A DNA stretch of 13,423 nt from Fomitopsis serialis (lineage: Eukaryota; Basidiomycota; Agaricomycetes; Polyporales; Fomitopsidaceae). The notes under the pieces were generated by a model that saw only the letters and a program-made list of their open reading frames with translations, was not told the DNA's origin and did no database searches. Shown here piece after piece: positions 1-9,087 of the stretch; position 1 is the stretch's first letter; every line of letters begins with the position of its first letter. The position numbers were made by a program, and so were the translations under genes. The stretch spans positions 1 through 13,423 of the forward strand of contig NW_025955712.1 of assembly GCF_022376445.1 (NCBI RefSeq). The letters are read 5' to 3'.

Positions 1-306
1 TTCCCAGATGAGTACGTATGAAAGAAGTAGAAGCGGCCGAGACGACGCAAGATTCCCCGCCCTTCTACCCCGCAGGCGCAGTGCCTTCTTCACTGTGGCT
101 GAGATGCAGATGATGGATGCTTCCTCGGCGCACACCACAGTGATCCTGGAGCGAATATGTCTGCCGGACACGTCGCGTCAAGCCAGAGTCTACACGCAAT
201 AAGCAACTCAAGTACGCACGGTCCATTAGAGAACTTCTGCTGCCCGTTTGACGACCCGCTGCCGTTGGCGTGGTTCGAGACGGGCTCGACTGCGTCAAGT
301 CCATGT
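1..306 (-). other. Possible decayed zinc-cluster gene fragment
   Basis: Reading leftwards, a coding-like stretch (306-220) encodes a Ser/Asn/Gly-rich run containing SNHANGSGSSNGQQKF. It ends at a GTGCGT donor (219), and a CAG acceptor at 163-161 would give a 59-nt intron. The joined frame is then open from 160 to the window edge and begins IRSRITVVCAE. That short motif resembles the start of fungal Zn2Cys6 DNA-binding domains (VVCAEC followed by basic residues and more cysteines). The later cysteines are absent; a Lys/Arg-rich stretch follows instead. If real, it is broken or runs on beyond the edge through another intron. This is a weak inference from one short motif and one plausible splice pair. 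Confidence 0.17.
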
Positions 307-1292
307 CTGTGAAGATGGCCCGCGGTGGGGCCTGTGCGTTCCGTTCATATGAGGTGGGTAGGGGGAGGGTGAGGGTAGGTATCTGGTCGCGTGCAAGGAT
401 GCGTGAGAGATGGTGGGCGTCGTTCATCGCCATTCCTGGGCAACCGCCACGGGGAGGTAAGGCGAAGCGAGCAGGACGTCGGCGACGGCGAGGACGAAGT
501 GCGCGGCAGAGGCGAAGACGGTCGACGTCGCGGATTGAGTCTGAGACCAGCGCTCCTGGTGCTCTACATGGACCCCAGTCAGCCTTCGGAGCATCCCGAA
601 CGGGCGCTAACCAAGATCGCCCCTGACAGCTGCGCAGCCCCCGGAGAGCGGGACGCTACAACGGTGACTGTCGCGCGGATGTCGCGACGTCGGTTTGTTC
701 GGCCACCTGCATGTTCACTGTCTCGCACTCTCTTGCGCTGCAGTACCTCTGCGACATCTCGACGCAACCGCTGGATTCTGGCCTCAGAGGCCTACCTCTA
801 GTACTGTCGCTGGTCGGGCCTTGAACGCAAAAAGCTTAGGGGCTTCGAAGTAGCGTGGGCACAAACCTTGGATTCCTTCTCTCATGTGGTCGTCTCGCGT
901 AAGATGCACCCTCTGCGGCCTCTCACGCGCAGCCTGACGTTAATTATACCCTCTGACGAGGCCTGTCAGCAGCTTCCAGTCGTTCCCCTGGTGTCCTCCC
1001 ACACTAAGCGAATTAGAGACCGGACAAGGAGGGTAAGTGACACGTCTGTACTGGCATCCCGCTAACCTTGTCTGTGTCTGTCTGAACAGCGGTTGTTCTT
1101 CATTCTTCACAGGCTGCATGAGAGGGAAGCTGAGTGCTATTTCCACGCGTATATTGTCTCCTCCTCGCGTCCAGGCCCATGTCATGGATTAGCGAGTTTG
1201 AAAAGGCATAGCATCGCGGGAGACGCGCTGAAGCGCCTGTGACCTCGAGGCTATCACGGCCGCCGCTCCTGCTCGACCCAAAACAGACAAAA

Positions 1293-1308
1293 TGAGCGCA
1301 CGCGCTCA
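1293..1308. repeat. Perfect 7-bp inverted repeat
   Basis: TGAGCGC and GCGCTCA are separated by two bases. The hairpin sits in gene-free DNA and no flanking duplication marks it as a transposon end. It may be chance. Confidence 0.35.
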
Positions 1309-3099
1309 ATTTATTGCTCGTTCACGAGTGCGCGGCATGACGCTGGCCCCTTTTTGTGCTCTCCGACCCCTATGCGCAGGTGAGTACTTGCTCCACCTCT
1401 TGTAGTACTAGTTGCCGAGGGTGTTGTACCGTGCCAGGGGTACTGACCTACTGCCCGAAGTCGTACTCGAATGTCCGAGTGCAATTCGACCCCTCCTCCA
1501 GGCGACGTGTTCGCGACACTTCAGAAGTTCCCGCAATGACAGGAAAGCACCACACGGGGTCCTCTTGCGTCCCTGCCCAGGCTAATTGGAGTTCGTGCGC
1601 TCTTCCGCAGATACGCTCAGCGTTGAATGGCGGCGTCGGTTCTGGCGTAGTTTCATTTCTCTGTATCGCGCTTGTACTCAGAGCAGCCCACTTCCGCACG
1701 AAGCCGGTGACGCCTTGTGCAGAATGATACGATCTAAGAGGTACGCACGTTTGGTTGTTGTCGTCTTCTTGTATCACTTCGATGACATCGAAGCAATCAC
1801 AAATCAGCCAGAGGCGCACTTCCGGCATGGCCTCAGGGAACGGCGGGCGCCGAGACAGCATGTTCCATCGCCTCGTCGAAGTCTCGTTCAATTAAATCGT
1901 TCGCCCTGAGACACCTCTTCCATTCGTCGACCCAAAGATGCCGCGAATCGTCTGCATTCCACGCCCCGCGCTTGCCAGGGTCTTTAATTGATTGCGAACT
2001 TCTGTCAGCCTCGAATGTCCGCACAGTGCAAGCACAGTGTCACGTTAACCGTCCCCGGGATCTACGCCAGCACGGTCATCATACGGCGGCAGAAGTTGCG
2101 AAGCTTGCCCAGGCTGTCAGTGTCAGCGCTCGACGTACAGCCCGGGCGAAGTTTATGCGGCGTGGCTGAGATTGTTGTGATCTTGACGGTCGGGCGTGTG
2201 TGTGGCGACCCTTGTACAGCTTCGTTGCCTCCTCGTATTTCGCTCAAGGGTCGAGTCGTTGAAGACTGGTACAAGCCCCAAGTCGTGCCCATGCACACAG
2301 ACGATGTGAACCTAGATCACACTATCGAACCCTATCGTGACAAGACCAACCTCCTCATCACCGCAGGACATCGCCCCCGCGCTACGGTATTGTTGTGTAC
2401 TAAGTATGACAGCTCCCCTGTTTTGCTCGCCGGCCTAACACCTCCCCGCATCATACCACACTCGCGCTAATGTCAAAACGACGATCAACAACAAAACAGC
2501 CTCTCCGCGCTCGACCAACAAAACCTTCCACCACTCTGGTCTCGCATCGCCCCTATGCTGTCCGCGTCAGCGCACCAGCCGGCGGTCCCGCCTGCCAGTG
2601 ATGACAATCGCTCGTGAACCGCCCCGGAGCCTCCACGCGCACCCGCTATCAGGATGAACTGTCGCTCGGAGGATCCCTCCCAGTCTAAACCTGTACGGAA
2701 TCGAGGGTATGACGCACTAAAGTAGCTCGCTGCTTTTGTTCTTCTATCTTACGCTGGCCGCCAATGAGATCGCCTGCGTTTGGCACCAAGGTCTGACGCG
2801 GGTGAGCGTCGGGATCCAAACGCGGTCATGCTTCGCGCTGCGGACCCGGGACCCGGTGCGTTCTGACTTCTACCGGAGAGAAGATCCTTGGTTACCGGGT
2901 TCGTGCGCCAGTCACCGCCGTTCCCAGAGTTGCCGTAATGCAGTCTGCAGTGACTCTAGAGGTTCCTGCGTCGCGTACAACCGTCAATCGATGTATGTAC
3001 TCGTGCTTGGAATTCAAGGCGCATGTGTCGCTGTTCGCGATCTAAACACGAATCCTGAGTGTCATGGAACTGTGGCTGAGCCTGACCTAGAAATGACAC

Positions 3100-3428
3100 G
3101 GGCCACAATGCGCCTCGAAAAGGCAATTCATGTGTTGGTGGCCAAGAACCACGGTCACGTGGTCTTTCGCGCGTACTTACTCCCAGGTCCCAGGACCGAG
3201 GCCGGTGAGGCCACTGCTGTGCTAAGTGCTTGACATGCATACCAGTGCTTAGTTACGAGAATTCAGGTTGAGCATACTTACTGAGCGTGCTAATCGAATG
3301 CGTACTGGAAGCCGTCACGTAAATACTCGTTGCAATACCTTATTTATTGAAAGCAAATTGAAAGAGGCGTGAGACCGGGCCGTTGTGCGCGAGCGCCTCT
3401 CTCTCGCTCTTACCACCCTGGGCGCGAG
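3100..3428 (+). promoter_or_regulatory. Duplicated promoter block, copy 1 (upstream of A)
   Basis: This stretch resembles 6325-6704 upstream of gene C. Shared blocks include GGCCACAA followed by CCTCGAAAAGGCA (near 3102-3126), a CACGTG core, GCGTGCTAATCGAATG versus GCGTGCTGAATGTG, and GAGATGGTAAACACAC over the start codon. Spacing between blocks differs by indels. An AT-rich TTATTTATTG lies about 90 bases before the ATG. Conservation between copies fits shared descent of a promoter and 5' leader; it does not prove regulation. Confidence 0.55.
3156..3161. promoter_or_regulatory. CACGTG (E-box/G-box core), copy 1
   Basis: A palindromic CACGTG lies about 270 bases before the A start codon and is kept in the matching position upstream of C (6380-6385). 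In fungi this core is bound by bHLH factors (Cbf1/Pho4 type). Binding here is inferred only from the motif and its retention in both copies. Confidence 0.35.
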
Positions 3429-3959
3429 ATGGTAAACACACATTTAAGTTTCAATCATGTACTCCACATAACACCTATCCTTGAACAAATCATTGAGCAC
3501 TTTGCACCCGACTGGCCAGACGAATCTTTCCTAGATGTATCACCACAGGCAGCGGCCGAGAGGACCAAACGAACGAGAGCACAGCGCAGGATTTTAACCG
3601 GGCTAGCATGTGTATGCAAGACGTTTTTGGAGCCTGCCCTCAAACTTCGTTGGCAAAATCTGGACGAGGGTATAATCACTTTGTTGCGTGTTCTGCCTGC
3701 CTTCAAAAAGATTGGAAGCTACGTGAGTACCCTCATACTTAGTTATGTTACACCTTTAATGGAGCTCACCGTCATCGCGACCTCAGTGTCATGTGTGCAA
3801 TGGCTACTCGAGCGTGCTACCGAGAAGATTACTTGGTGGCAAGTTTCGAAACTCTCGCCCATCTCTCGCATCTGGCACGACGGCATCTGTCTTCCAGTCA
3901 GCGTTCAGCGCTCCGCGAACAGGCTTGAACGTACCTACTTCTGCGGCTGGCAGAGCTAG
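3429..3959 (+). pseudogene. Gene A: truncated F-box protein (exon 1 only)
   Basis: Exon 1 (3429-3722, 98 codons) encodes an N-terminal F-box domain. It opens MVNTHL, continues NHVLHI..ILEQIIEHFAPDW, then ILTGLACVCKTF, PALKLRW and LLRVLP. It matches exon 1 of gene C at about 71 of 96 residues by my count, with a two-codon indel. A GTGAGT donor follows at 3723, as in B, C and D. The first ~55 bases of the intron align with that of C (GCTCAC..GTC), but no LRR exon follows: the sequence passes into block R. If unspliced, the frame runs on to a stop at 3957-3959, giving a 176-residue F-box-only protein. The conserved LDLLW of relatives reads LKLRW here, suggesting relaxed constraint. Most likely a remnant left by a deletion between the intron and block R; a short expressed F-box protein is possible. 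Confidence 0.75.
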
Positions 3960-3988
3960 CATACGCCGGTGGCTTGGTGAGGGGGTGA
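3774..3988. repeat. Block R, copy 1
   Basis: This aligns with 8806-8990. Shared runs include TGTGTGCAATGGCT, CTCGAGCGTGCTA, CGAGAAGATTACTTGGTGGC, CTTGAACGTACCTAC and GGCTTGGTGAGGGGGTG, with several small indels between. Both copies lie upstream of an intact F-box gene (B and D). In this copy a 42-codon ORF (3800-3928) starts MATRACYREDYLVASFETL; the other copy has a stop at the seventh codon of that frame. The indels are not multiples of three, so block R is more likely upstream non-coding DNA or a decayed exon than a conserved gene. Confidence 0.75.
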
Positions 3989-4281
3989 AAAGCTCCTCAG
4001 CCTACCCGTCCTGCTGTGATATAGTTGTGCTTACGACAGAAGAGCGGGTACGATATTCACGTTACCTGTCAGCCTGAGGTTGGCCTGAGGTGAACATATT
4101 TGCCGTTCTACAAGATGTCACGTAAACATCAAGCGCCTGTTACCATTGCCCTATCAGCGCTTAATGGACCCATCCTCTACGTCGGGCTTTGTGCTGGGCC
4201 AACATCTGCTTCCTCGTCCTTGAGCTTGAGCACTTGAGTGCTCGAGTCATCGTTGTCTCCTACTACCGACACTACTTTGTA
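3989..4281 (+). promoter_or_regulatory. Upstream region of gene B
   Basis: No gene is seen here. The stretch lies between block R and the ATG of B and should hold the core promoter and 5' leader. It contains a perfect 7-bp inverted repeat GAGCACT-TG-AGTGCTC at 4228-4243, about 40 bases before the start codon. The frame of B is open upstream to 4189, but the alternative in-frame start has no match in the relatives. Confidence 0.4.
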
Positions 4282-6133
4282 ATGCAGGCATATGCTGTTC
4301 ATCGGCTGCTCCGAATTCCACACCTCTTGGAAGAAGTCTTCGAGTATTTCGCTCCGGAATGGTCTGAAGAGCTAGTCATGTTTGACACGCCGGAGAATAG
4401 GCAGCGTGAAAGAGCGAAGTACCATATGCTGGCGGGGATCGCGCGCGTGTGCAAGGCATTCGAAGACCCGGCACTCGATGTTCTGTGGCGGTATCTGGAG
4501 GATTTAGACCCATTGTTGTGTATATTGCCACAACGATGTAGCGACTATGTGAGTTGTCGAGTGGTAGCTTCATGTGTTCTAGAGGTGCTCTCGAGTCTAG
4601 ACTCACTCGTTGCCGGCGATTTCCTTGCAGAATGTCGTTGGAGATATCGCGTCTCAGCAATGGTCGCGTTTCCAGCAGTACGCGAGGCGTGTCTGTCGCC
4701 TGAGGTTCATGTTCTCCATGGAGGTCAAAAAGAATCGAAAAGCGTGGTATATGCTGGAAGATCATTCAAGTGGTCGACCCCTGCTACCCCGCCTTCGTAC
4801 TCTGGTGGTTATCGAGATTGATGCCACCAAGCTAGGTGCTTTGATGCTCTTGATCTCGCCTTCTCTCCGAAGACTCAGGATGTCGTTCATGGAGGGATCG
4901 TTTGCCGTGGAATCTGCAAGTCATTCGCAGCCGTCAGCTACTGATTCCCTTCTCCCTCACGTCATTGCCGCTGTTCCTGACCTGACCGATTTCTGGATAG
5001 AATGTGGCCTGCCAGAAGACCTGCCTCCGCGCTACCTGTCCGAGCTCGCACGACTGGAGCGACTCGAGAAGCTCAACATCATTTACTCCGGAGCCGTCGT
5101 TGACCACGAAGCTCTCCGATGCATCTCTTATATGACTGCGCTGCGCGCCGTCGAGCTCTCCATCTGCCTCGACAGTATTGGTCTCTCGGAACCCCTGCAG
5201 CTTGGCGAGGCGTTCCTCGGCCTTGAAGACGTACATCTCTCTGGCAGTATTCACGACATCCGCCGCGTATTCGAAGCCGTCCAATTCCCGAAATTAACCA
5301 GTCTCGGGCTGTCCATATCGACAGCACCGACGATGGAGGTCTTGTCGGACTCGCTCGCCATGGTGTGCGACAGGGTCTCCAGATCCACGACTGAGGTCCA
5401 TCTATTCATCTCTGCCGAGATGGACTCACCAGACATCTCCCTGAGTGACATCCTCCAACCGTACCTCCCCTTCCGCGAGATGACCAGCATGAACATCGAG
5501 TTCGACTACCACCTCCCCGGCTGGCAGGACGAAGACATGCTCGCCTTCGCAGATGCCTGGCCCGTTCTCGACCACTTCTACTTGGCCTGCGCTGCGGATG
5601 CTATTCGAGGCGCGCCACTCCCACTCCCAAGCCAGCCGACGGTCGCTGGGCTAATCGAGCTCGCACGCCGCTGCCCTCGGTTGAGATACGTCACGATGCC
5701 TTCGCTGGACGTCAGGACGCTTCCGTCGCCGCGCGAGGTGCCGCCGGTCGAGCACCAGTCGATGCAGTACCTGGAGGTCAGCAGGTACGTCGGGGGAGGG
5801 ACGGCGAACCTGCTTGACCTCGCGGTCATACTTGACGTCCTGTTTCCACGCCTGAAACGGAAGCGTTGCTGCGTCAGGGCGAAGGACGGCGTTGCACCGG
5901 ATAACACGGATGCAGAACACCTCTCTGTGCGTATGACAGAGTTGCTGTTGGCAGCGCTGTCGGCACGCAGAGAATTGCTCGACGGGACCCCAACTGCGGA
6001 GGCATCTGGCGGCCCGGCGGGGTGGGGTGAGAGTGCTCAGGTGCGCATATTGTGTTCGCGAAATACTACTTGCATGTGCCGACTATTCTTTAGGCAGATC
6101 AGCCAGCGTAACTCGAGCGAAGAGCAGGGATAG
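4282..6133 (+). CDS. Gene B: F-box/LRR-like protein, intact
   Basis: Three exons: 4282-4548, 4631-6040 and 6098-6133, joined by GT-AG introns of 82 and 57 nt, both phase 0; predicted length 570 residues. Residues 9-80 form the F-box: LLRIPHLLEEVFEYF, then IARVCKAF (53-60) and ALDVLW (64-69). Exon 2 begins NVVGDIASQQWSRF and carries repeated leucine-rich strands (LPRLRTLVVIEID, SPSLRRLRMSF, LERLEKLNIIYSG, FPKLTSLGLSIS). The last exon adds ISQRNSSEEQG. F-box proteins recruit substrates to SCF (Skp1-Cullin-F-box) ubiquitin ligases; the LRR part normally binds the target, which is unknown here. The start was chosen because it aligns with that of D and leaves the F-box near the N terminus. Exon 2 has no stop or frame break, unlike neighbour C. 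Intron 2 is in frame and stop-free, so an isoform retaining it is possible. Confidence 0.88.
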
Positions 6134-6324
6134 TAACCGGGGATAGCACAGACAGACAGCGTCAGTCGTCGTCGCTCGTGTCGCGCCGTTTTCTGGTCAA
6201 GCGATCGTGTTTAGAGGACGACATGCATGTTTGACGGTAGAGATCGCGCTGAACGAGAGTAGTACATGTTCAATAGACCCGACATTCGTCCGAATGTGGA
6301 AAAGATGAGTGGCCGATTCCCCAT
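6134..6324. other. Intergenic DNA between B and the C promoter
   Basis: No ORF of note. It should contain the 3' end of B. A perfect 7-bp inverted repeat, ACATTCG-TC-CGAATGT, lies at 6282-6297, close to where similarity with the A promoter begins. Confidence 0.4.
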
Positions 6325-6379
6325 AGGCCACAAAGCTCCTCGAAAAGGCAGTTCAAGTACGGTGGCTTAGAAACACGGC

Positions 6380-6385
6380 CACGTG
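6380..6385. promoter_or_regulatory. CACGTG (E-box/G-box core), copy 2
   Basis: Second copy of the palindromic core, in the sequence GGCCACGTGATC (copy 1 has GGTCACGTGGTC). It lies about 320 bases before the start of C. The bases around it have changed while the six-base core has not. Confidence 0.35.
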
Positions 6386-6605
6386 ATCGTTCACGCGTAT
6401 CCACTTCCCGGCCCCTATTGTGTTTGACATAGAAGATAAAATGGGACTCATACATGATCGCGTCTGGGCGTGAAGCAGACTCGTCGCCCATTAGTAGTAG
6501 TGCTCATAACAAGCCAGGATGAGCGTACCTGCGTGCTGAATGTGTACTCGAGGCCATCACATAAATAATTGCTTATCTTAAATACCTTGGTGAATTTCAG
6601 ACGCG

Positions 6606-6632
6606 TTCAACGTTCAAATTTCAAACGTTGAA
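6606..6632. repeat. Perfect 9-bp inverted repeat in the C 5' leader
   Basis: TTCAACGTT and AACGTTGAA are separated by nine AT-rich bases, about 70 bases before the ATG of C. It could form a hairpin in DNA or in a 5' leader, or bind a dimeric factor. The matching place upstream of A has only related AT-rich text, without the arms. Confidence 0.5.
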
Positions 6633-6704
6633 GCTCAGGTTGTGCACGAGCGCCTCTCTCTCCGCTCTCTCCACGCCCTACTTACTACTACTAGTAGGCG
6701 CGAG

Positions 6705-8577
6705 ATGGTAAACACACCTCTCAATCATGTGCTCCACATCCCGACTATCCTCGAACAAATCCTTGCGCATTTCACAACGGACTGGTCCGACGAACCTTTC
6801 CTATGTGTGACACCACAGGTAGCGGCCGAGAGGACCAATCGAGCGAGAGCACAGCGCAGGATTTTGACTGGGCTAGTATGTGTATGCAAGTCATTCATGC
6901 GCCCAGCCCTCGATCTCCTGTGGCAAAATCTGGATGAGGGTTTAGTCCGTTTGTTGCGTGTCTTGCCCTCCTTCAAGAAGATTGGGAGCCACGTGAGTAT
7001 CCTCGTACTTGTACTTACAACGTTCAGCGGCGCTCACTGTCGTCATGACACTTCTACAGTACATTGCTGAAGACATCTCGCCAGAGCAGTGGAGCAGGTT
7101 TCAGGAGTACGCAAAGCGCGTACGCCGCCTCAAGTATCCGGTTTCCGCGAAGTCCTCGATACACCGGATGACGTGGCTATGCTTGAACGCCAGACTGGCG
7201 GACAACCCTTACTGCCCCGTCTACATACCCTCGTGGTTGCCGGCGTCGACGTCGACGAGCCGGCGGCGCTGATGCTCCTCCTCTCGCCCTCTGTCCGAAG
7301 CCTCCGAACGACATTCTCAAGTCTCACCACAATGGCACACTTGAGGCGTTCGAAACCGTGGTCTGAGGTACAGGTGTCCTCATACAGCTGATCGTCGCTG
7401 CGGCTCCTGCTCTGTCCTCCGTCTGGATAGAAAACGGTCTTCCGAAAGATCTCCCTTCTCGTTACCTAACCCCGTTTGCACGACTCGGGCAGCTTCAGAC
7501 GCTTGACCTAGTGTACTCTGGGGCTGTTGTCGATTACAAAACCCTACAGCACATATCGCACATGACGGCTCTCCGAGTCCTTTGCCTACAGATTTCCTTG
7601 GACGGAATCGCGCCCTCCGACCCTCTCCAGCTGGGTGGGGCGTTCAATGGTCTCGAGGAGGTCCAGTTCAATGGTTCTGCCGACGACATTCATCGCGTCT
7701 TCGAAACCACCCTATTCCCAAACGTGACAGGGCTCACACTGTGCATACTAACAGTACCGAGAGCGGAGGCCCTCAAGGACTTGCTCGTCGCGGTGTGCGG
7801 CAGGATCTCTAGGTCCATGTCCGAGACCTATCTTACCATCGGTGCTCCGATGAACTCTCCGCCCGTCTCCTTGGCAGACATCCTCAATCGTACCTCGCAT
7901 TCCGCGAAATGCGCATACTGCAAATCGAATTCAATGACTATGCTCCCTCCATGGACGACCACGACTCCCTCGTGTTCGCAAGCGCATGGCCTAACTCGAG
8001 TCCTTCCATTTTGATTGCCCGACGTCGCAGGCCCGTCGACGTATAGAGCACCCGAGCTACCCGACCATCGCCGGGGTGACCGAGTTCGCGCGACGGTGTC
8101 CTCGGCTGGCGATCCTCACACTGCCCCATCTGGACGTCAGGACTCTCCCATCACCACGCTCAGTGCCGCAGATCGGGCAAGAGTCGTTGCGCCACCTGCA
8201 GATCGAACAGTACCACGGCGGGGAGACAGCGAACCTGCTCGACCTCGCAACCATCCTCGACACCCTGTTCCCGCGTCTCGGACGGCAGCGCTCTGTCACC
8301 ATACGCGAGAGCGTGACAGGTGGTCTCTTCAGAACTGAGAAGGACAGACTCCCTTTCTACATGACCAACCTGCTGCTTGCAGCGATTTCGGCGCGCAGAG
8401 ACCTTGCCGATGGGACGGAGCCTGTGGATGATGGGTCTGTCACACTGGCGGAGCACGAGAACGAGGGTGAAGGAAGTGCGCAGGTGCGGTGATGATGTTT
8501 GCGCAATGTCTGATGCAATATGCTGACACCTCTTTGAACAGGTCATCGACGACGACACGTCGGAAAGCGATTATTGA
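6705..8577 (+). pseudogene. Gene C: F-box/LRR-like gene with four frameshifts
   Basis: Exon 1 (6705-6992, 96 codons) encodes a good F-box: NHVLHIPTILEQILAHF, ILTGLVCVCKSF, ALDLLW and LLRVLPSFKKIG. A 67-nt intron (6993-7059) leads in phase 0 to exon 2 (7060-8483), which opens YIAEDISPEQWSRF. Exon 2 aligns with D along its whole length, but the frame changes four times: near 7178 (after MTW, before LERQTGG), near 7375 (before LIQLIVAAAPALSS), at about 7890 (DILN/YLAFREM) and near 7994 (ASAWP/LESFHF). Each is a net shift of -1. A 58-nt intron (8484-8541) and exon 3 (8542-8577, VIDDDTSESDY) complete the family layout. No other nonsense change is seen within the segments. As written it can make only a truncated F-box protein. 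It is either a young pseudogene or an intact gene with uncorrected base deletions. Confidence 0.82.
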
Positions 8578-8805
8578 CCGAATTTCCGGAGGGTGCTCTT
8601 TGTCAACGTGGAACTCAATGTGCCACAAAAGCTATGCATGGGAAAGGACTTGCCGCAGGAAGAAAGCGTCTTGCCCTTGCTCCTCGTTACGAGGTGTCTG
8701 TTCACGGGACGTCGGACTAGTATGCGTTCGACTATGTTTTGAAGGGTCCCTACAAAACACGGTGATCAAACTCGTCAGTACAGTGTGCGTCGTATCATGA
8801 TGAAT
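8578..8805. other. Spacer between C and block R
   Basis: No supported gene. The plus-strand ORF at 8489-8800 overlaps the last intron and exon of C in another frame and has no recognisable content. This spacer has no counterpart in the first unit, where block R directly follows the intron of A; that gap is part of the evidence for a deletion in A. Confidence 0.5.
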
Positions 8806-8990
8806 ACCGTCGCCTCGTGTGTGCAATGGCTGCTCGAGCGTGCTAACGAGAAGATTACTTGGTGGCAAGCTCTGAACTCTCGCTTCTGCCACGACGGCGC
8901 CTGTCATCAGGGTTCCGCAAACCTTGAACGTACCTACCATTACCGTGGCTCTGCAGCCTGGAGCAGACGATGGCTTGGTGAGGGGGTGCG
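8806..8990. repeat. Block R, copy 2
   Basis: Counterpart of 3774-3988, shorter through several indels. It lies about 100 bases before the start of D. The frame of D happens to be open through block R (first in-frame ATG at 8797), so a D product with a ~97-residue N-terminal extension is formally possible. The block R indels and the agreement of the B and D starts argue against it. Confidence 0.72.
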
Positions 8991-9087
8991 GAAAGGTCGG
9001 TCCGCGATGTCCGAGCATCGCGAGTCGATGCTTTGGATGCGATCCTGCTTTCCTTCTCTCTATCTCGCTGCTCACCATTCCAAGACC

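Larger units (their letters stand above)
1..3100. other. Gene-poor left flank, no firm gene
   Basis: I read both strands and found only ORFs of about 60-165 codons. None shows a recognisable domain, a run of consistent splice sites or similarity to the rest of the window. The longest (minus 1448-1891, plus 1988-2470, plus 2736-3233) have odd compositions rich in Arg, Ser and Cys, typical of chance ORFs in GC-rich DNA. A minus-strand stretch at 1833-2024 (containing WVDEWKRCLRANDLIERDF) has a more protein-like composition but runs into a stop, and I cannot place it in a family. I see no terminal repeats, tRNA or rRNA. The stretch could be intergenic DNA, decayed transposon or decayed gene. Confidence 0.5.
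6325..6704 (+). promoter_or_regulatory. Duplicated promoter block, copy 2 (upstream of C)
   Basis: This is the counterpart of 3100-3428. It keeps the GGCCACAA/CCTCGAAAAGGCA block, a CACGTG core (6380-6385), the GAGCGTAC..GCGTGCTGAATG block and GGCGCGAGATGGTAAACACAC at the start codon. It also carries a 9-bp inverted repeat (6606-6632) not seen in copy 1. Both copies lead into the same F-box exon, which supports duplication of promoter and gene together. Confidence 0.55.

Noticed and set aside
65..433. 122-codon minus-strand ORF
   Set aside because: It lacks recognisable motifs. An alternative spliced frame in the same place looks more protein-like, though that is weak too.
1448..1891. 147-codon minus-strand ORF
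   Set aside because: No domain or conserved partner seen. It partly overlaps another more protein-like minus frame at 1833-2024, and neither has supporting splice structure.
2736..3233. 165-codon plus-strand ORF
   Set aside because: It has no recognisable domain, an Arg/Cys-rich chance-like composition, and an end that overlaps the duplicated promoter block of gene A.
3793..4077. 94-codon plus ORF over block R
   Set aside because: Its frame is not kept in the second copy of block R, where indels differ, so selection on this protein is not supported.
4593..4604. Perfect 12-base palindrome GAGTCTAGACTC in intron 1 of B
   Set aside because: It is in an intron, is absent from the matching introns of C and D, and is short enough to occur by chance.
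4376..5920. Several minus-strand ORFs opposite gene B
   Set aside because: They are antisense shadows of the B exons, as are those opposite C and D; their composition mirrors the sense codons and no domain is seen.
7180..7995. Programmed -1 frameshifting in gene C
   Set aside because: Four sites in one exon, none with a clear slippery heptamer, and intact paralogues without shifts make programmed recoding very unlikely.
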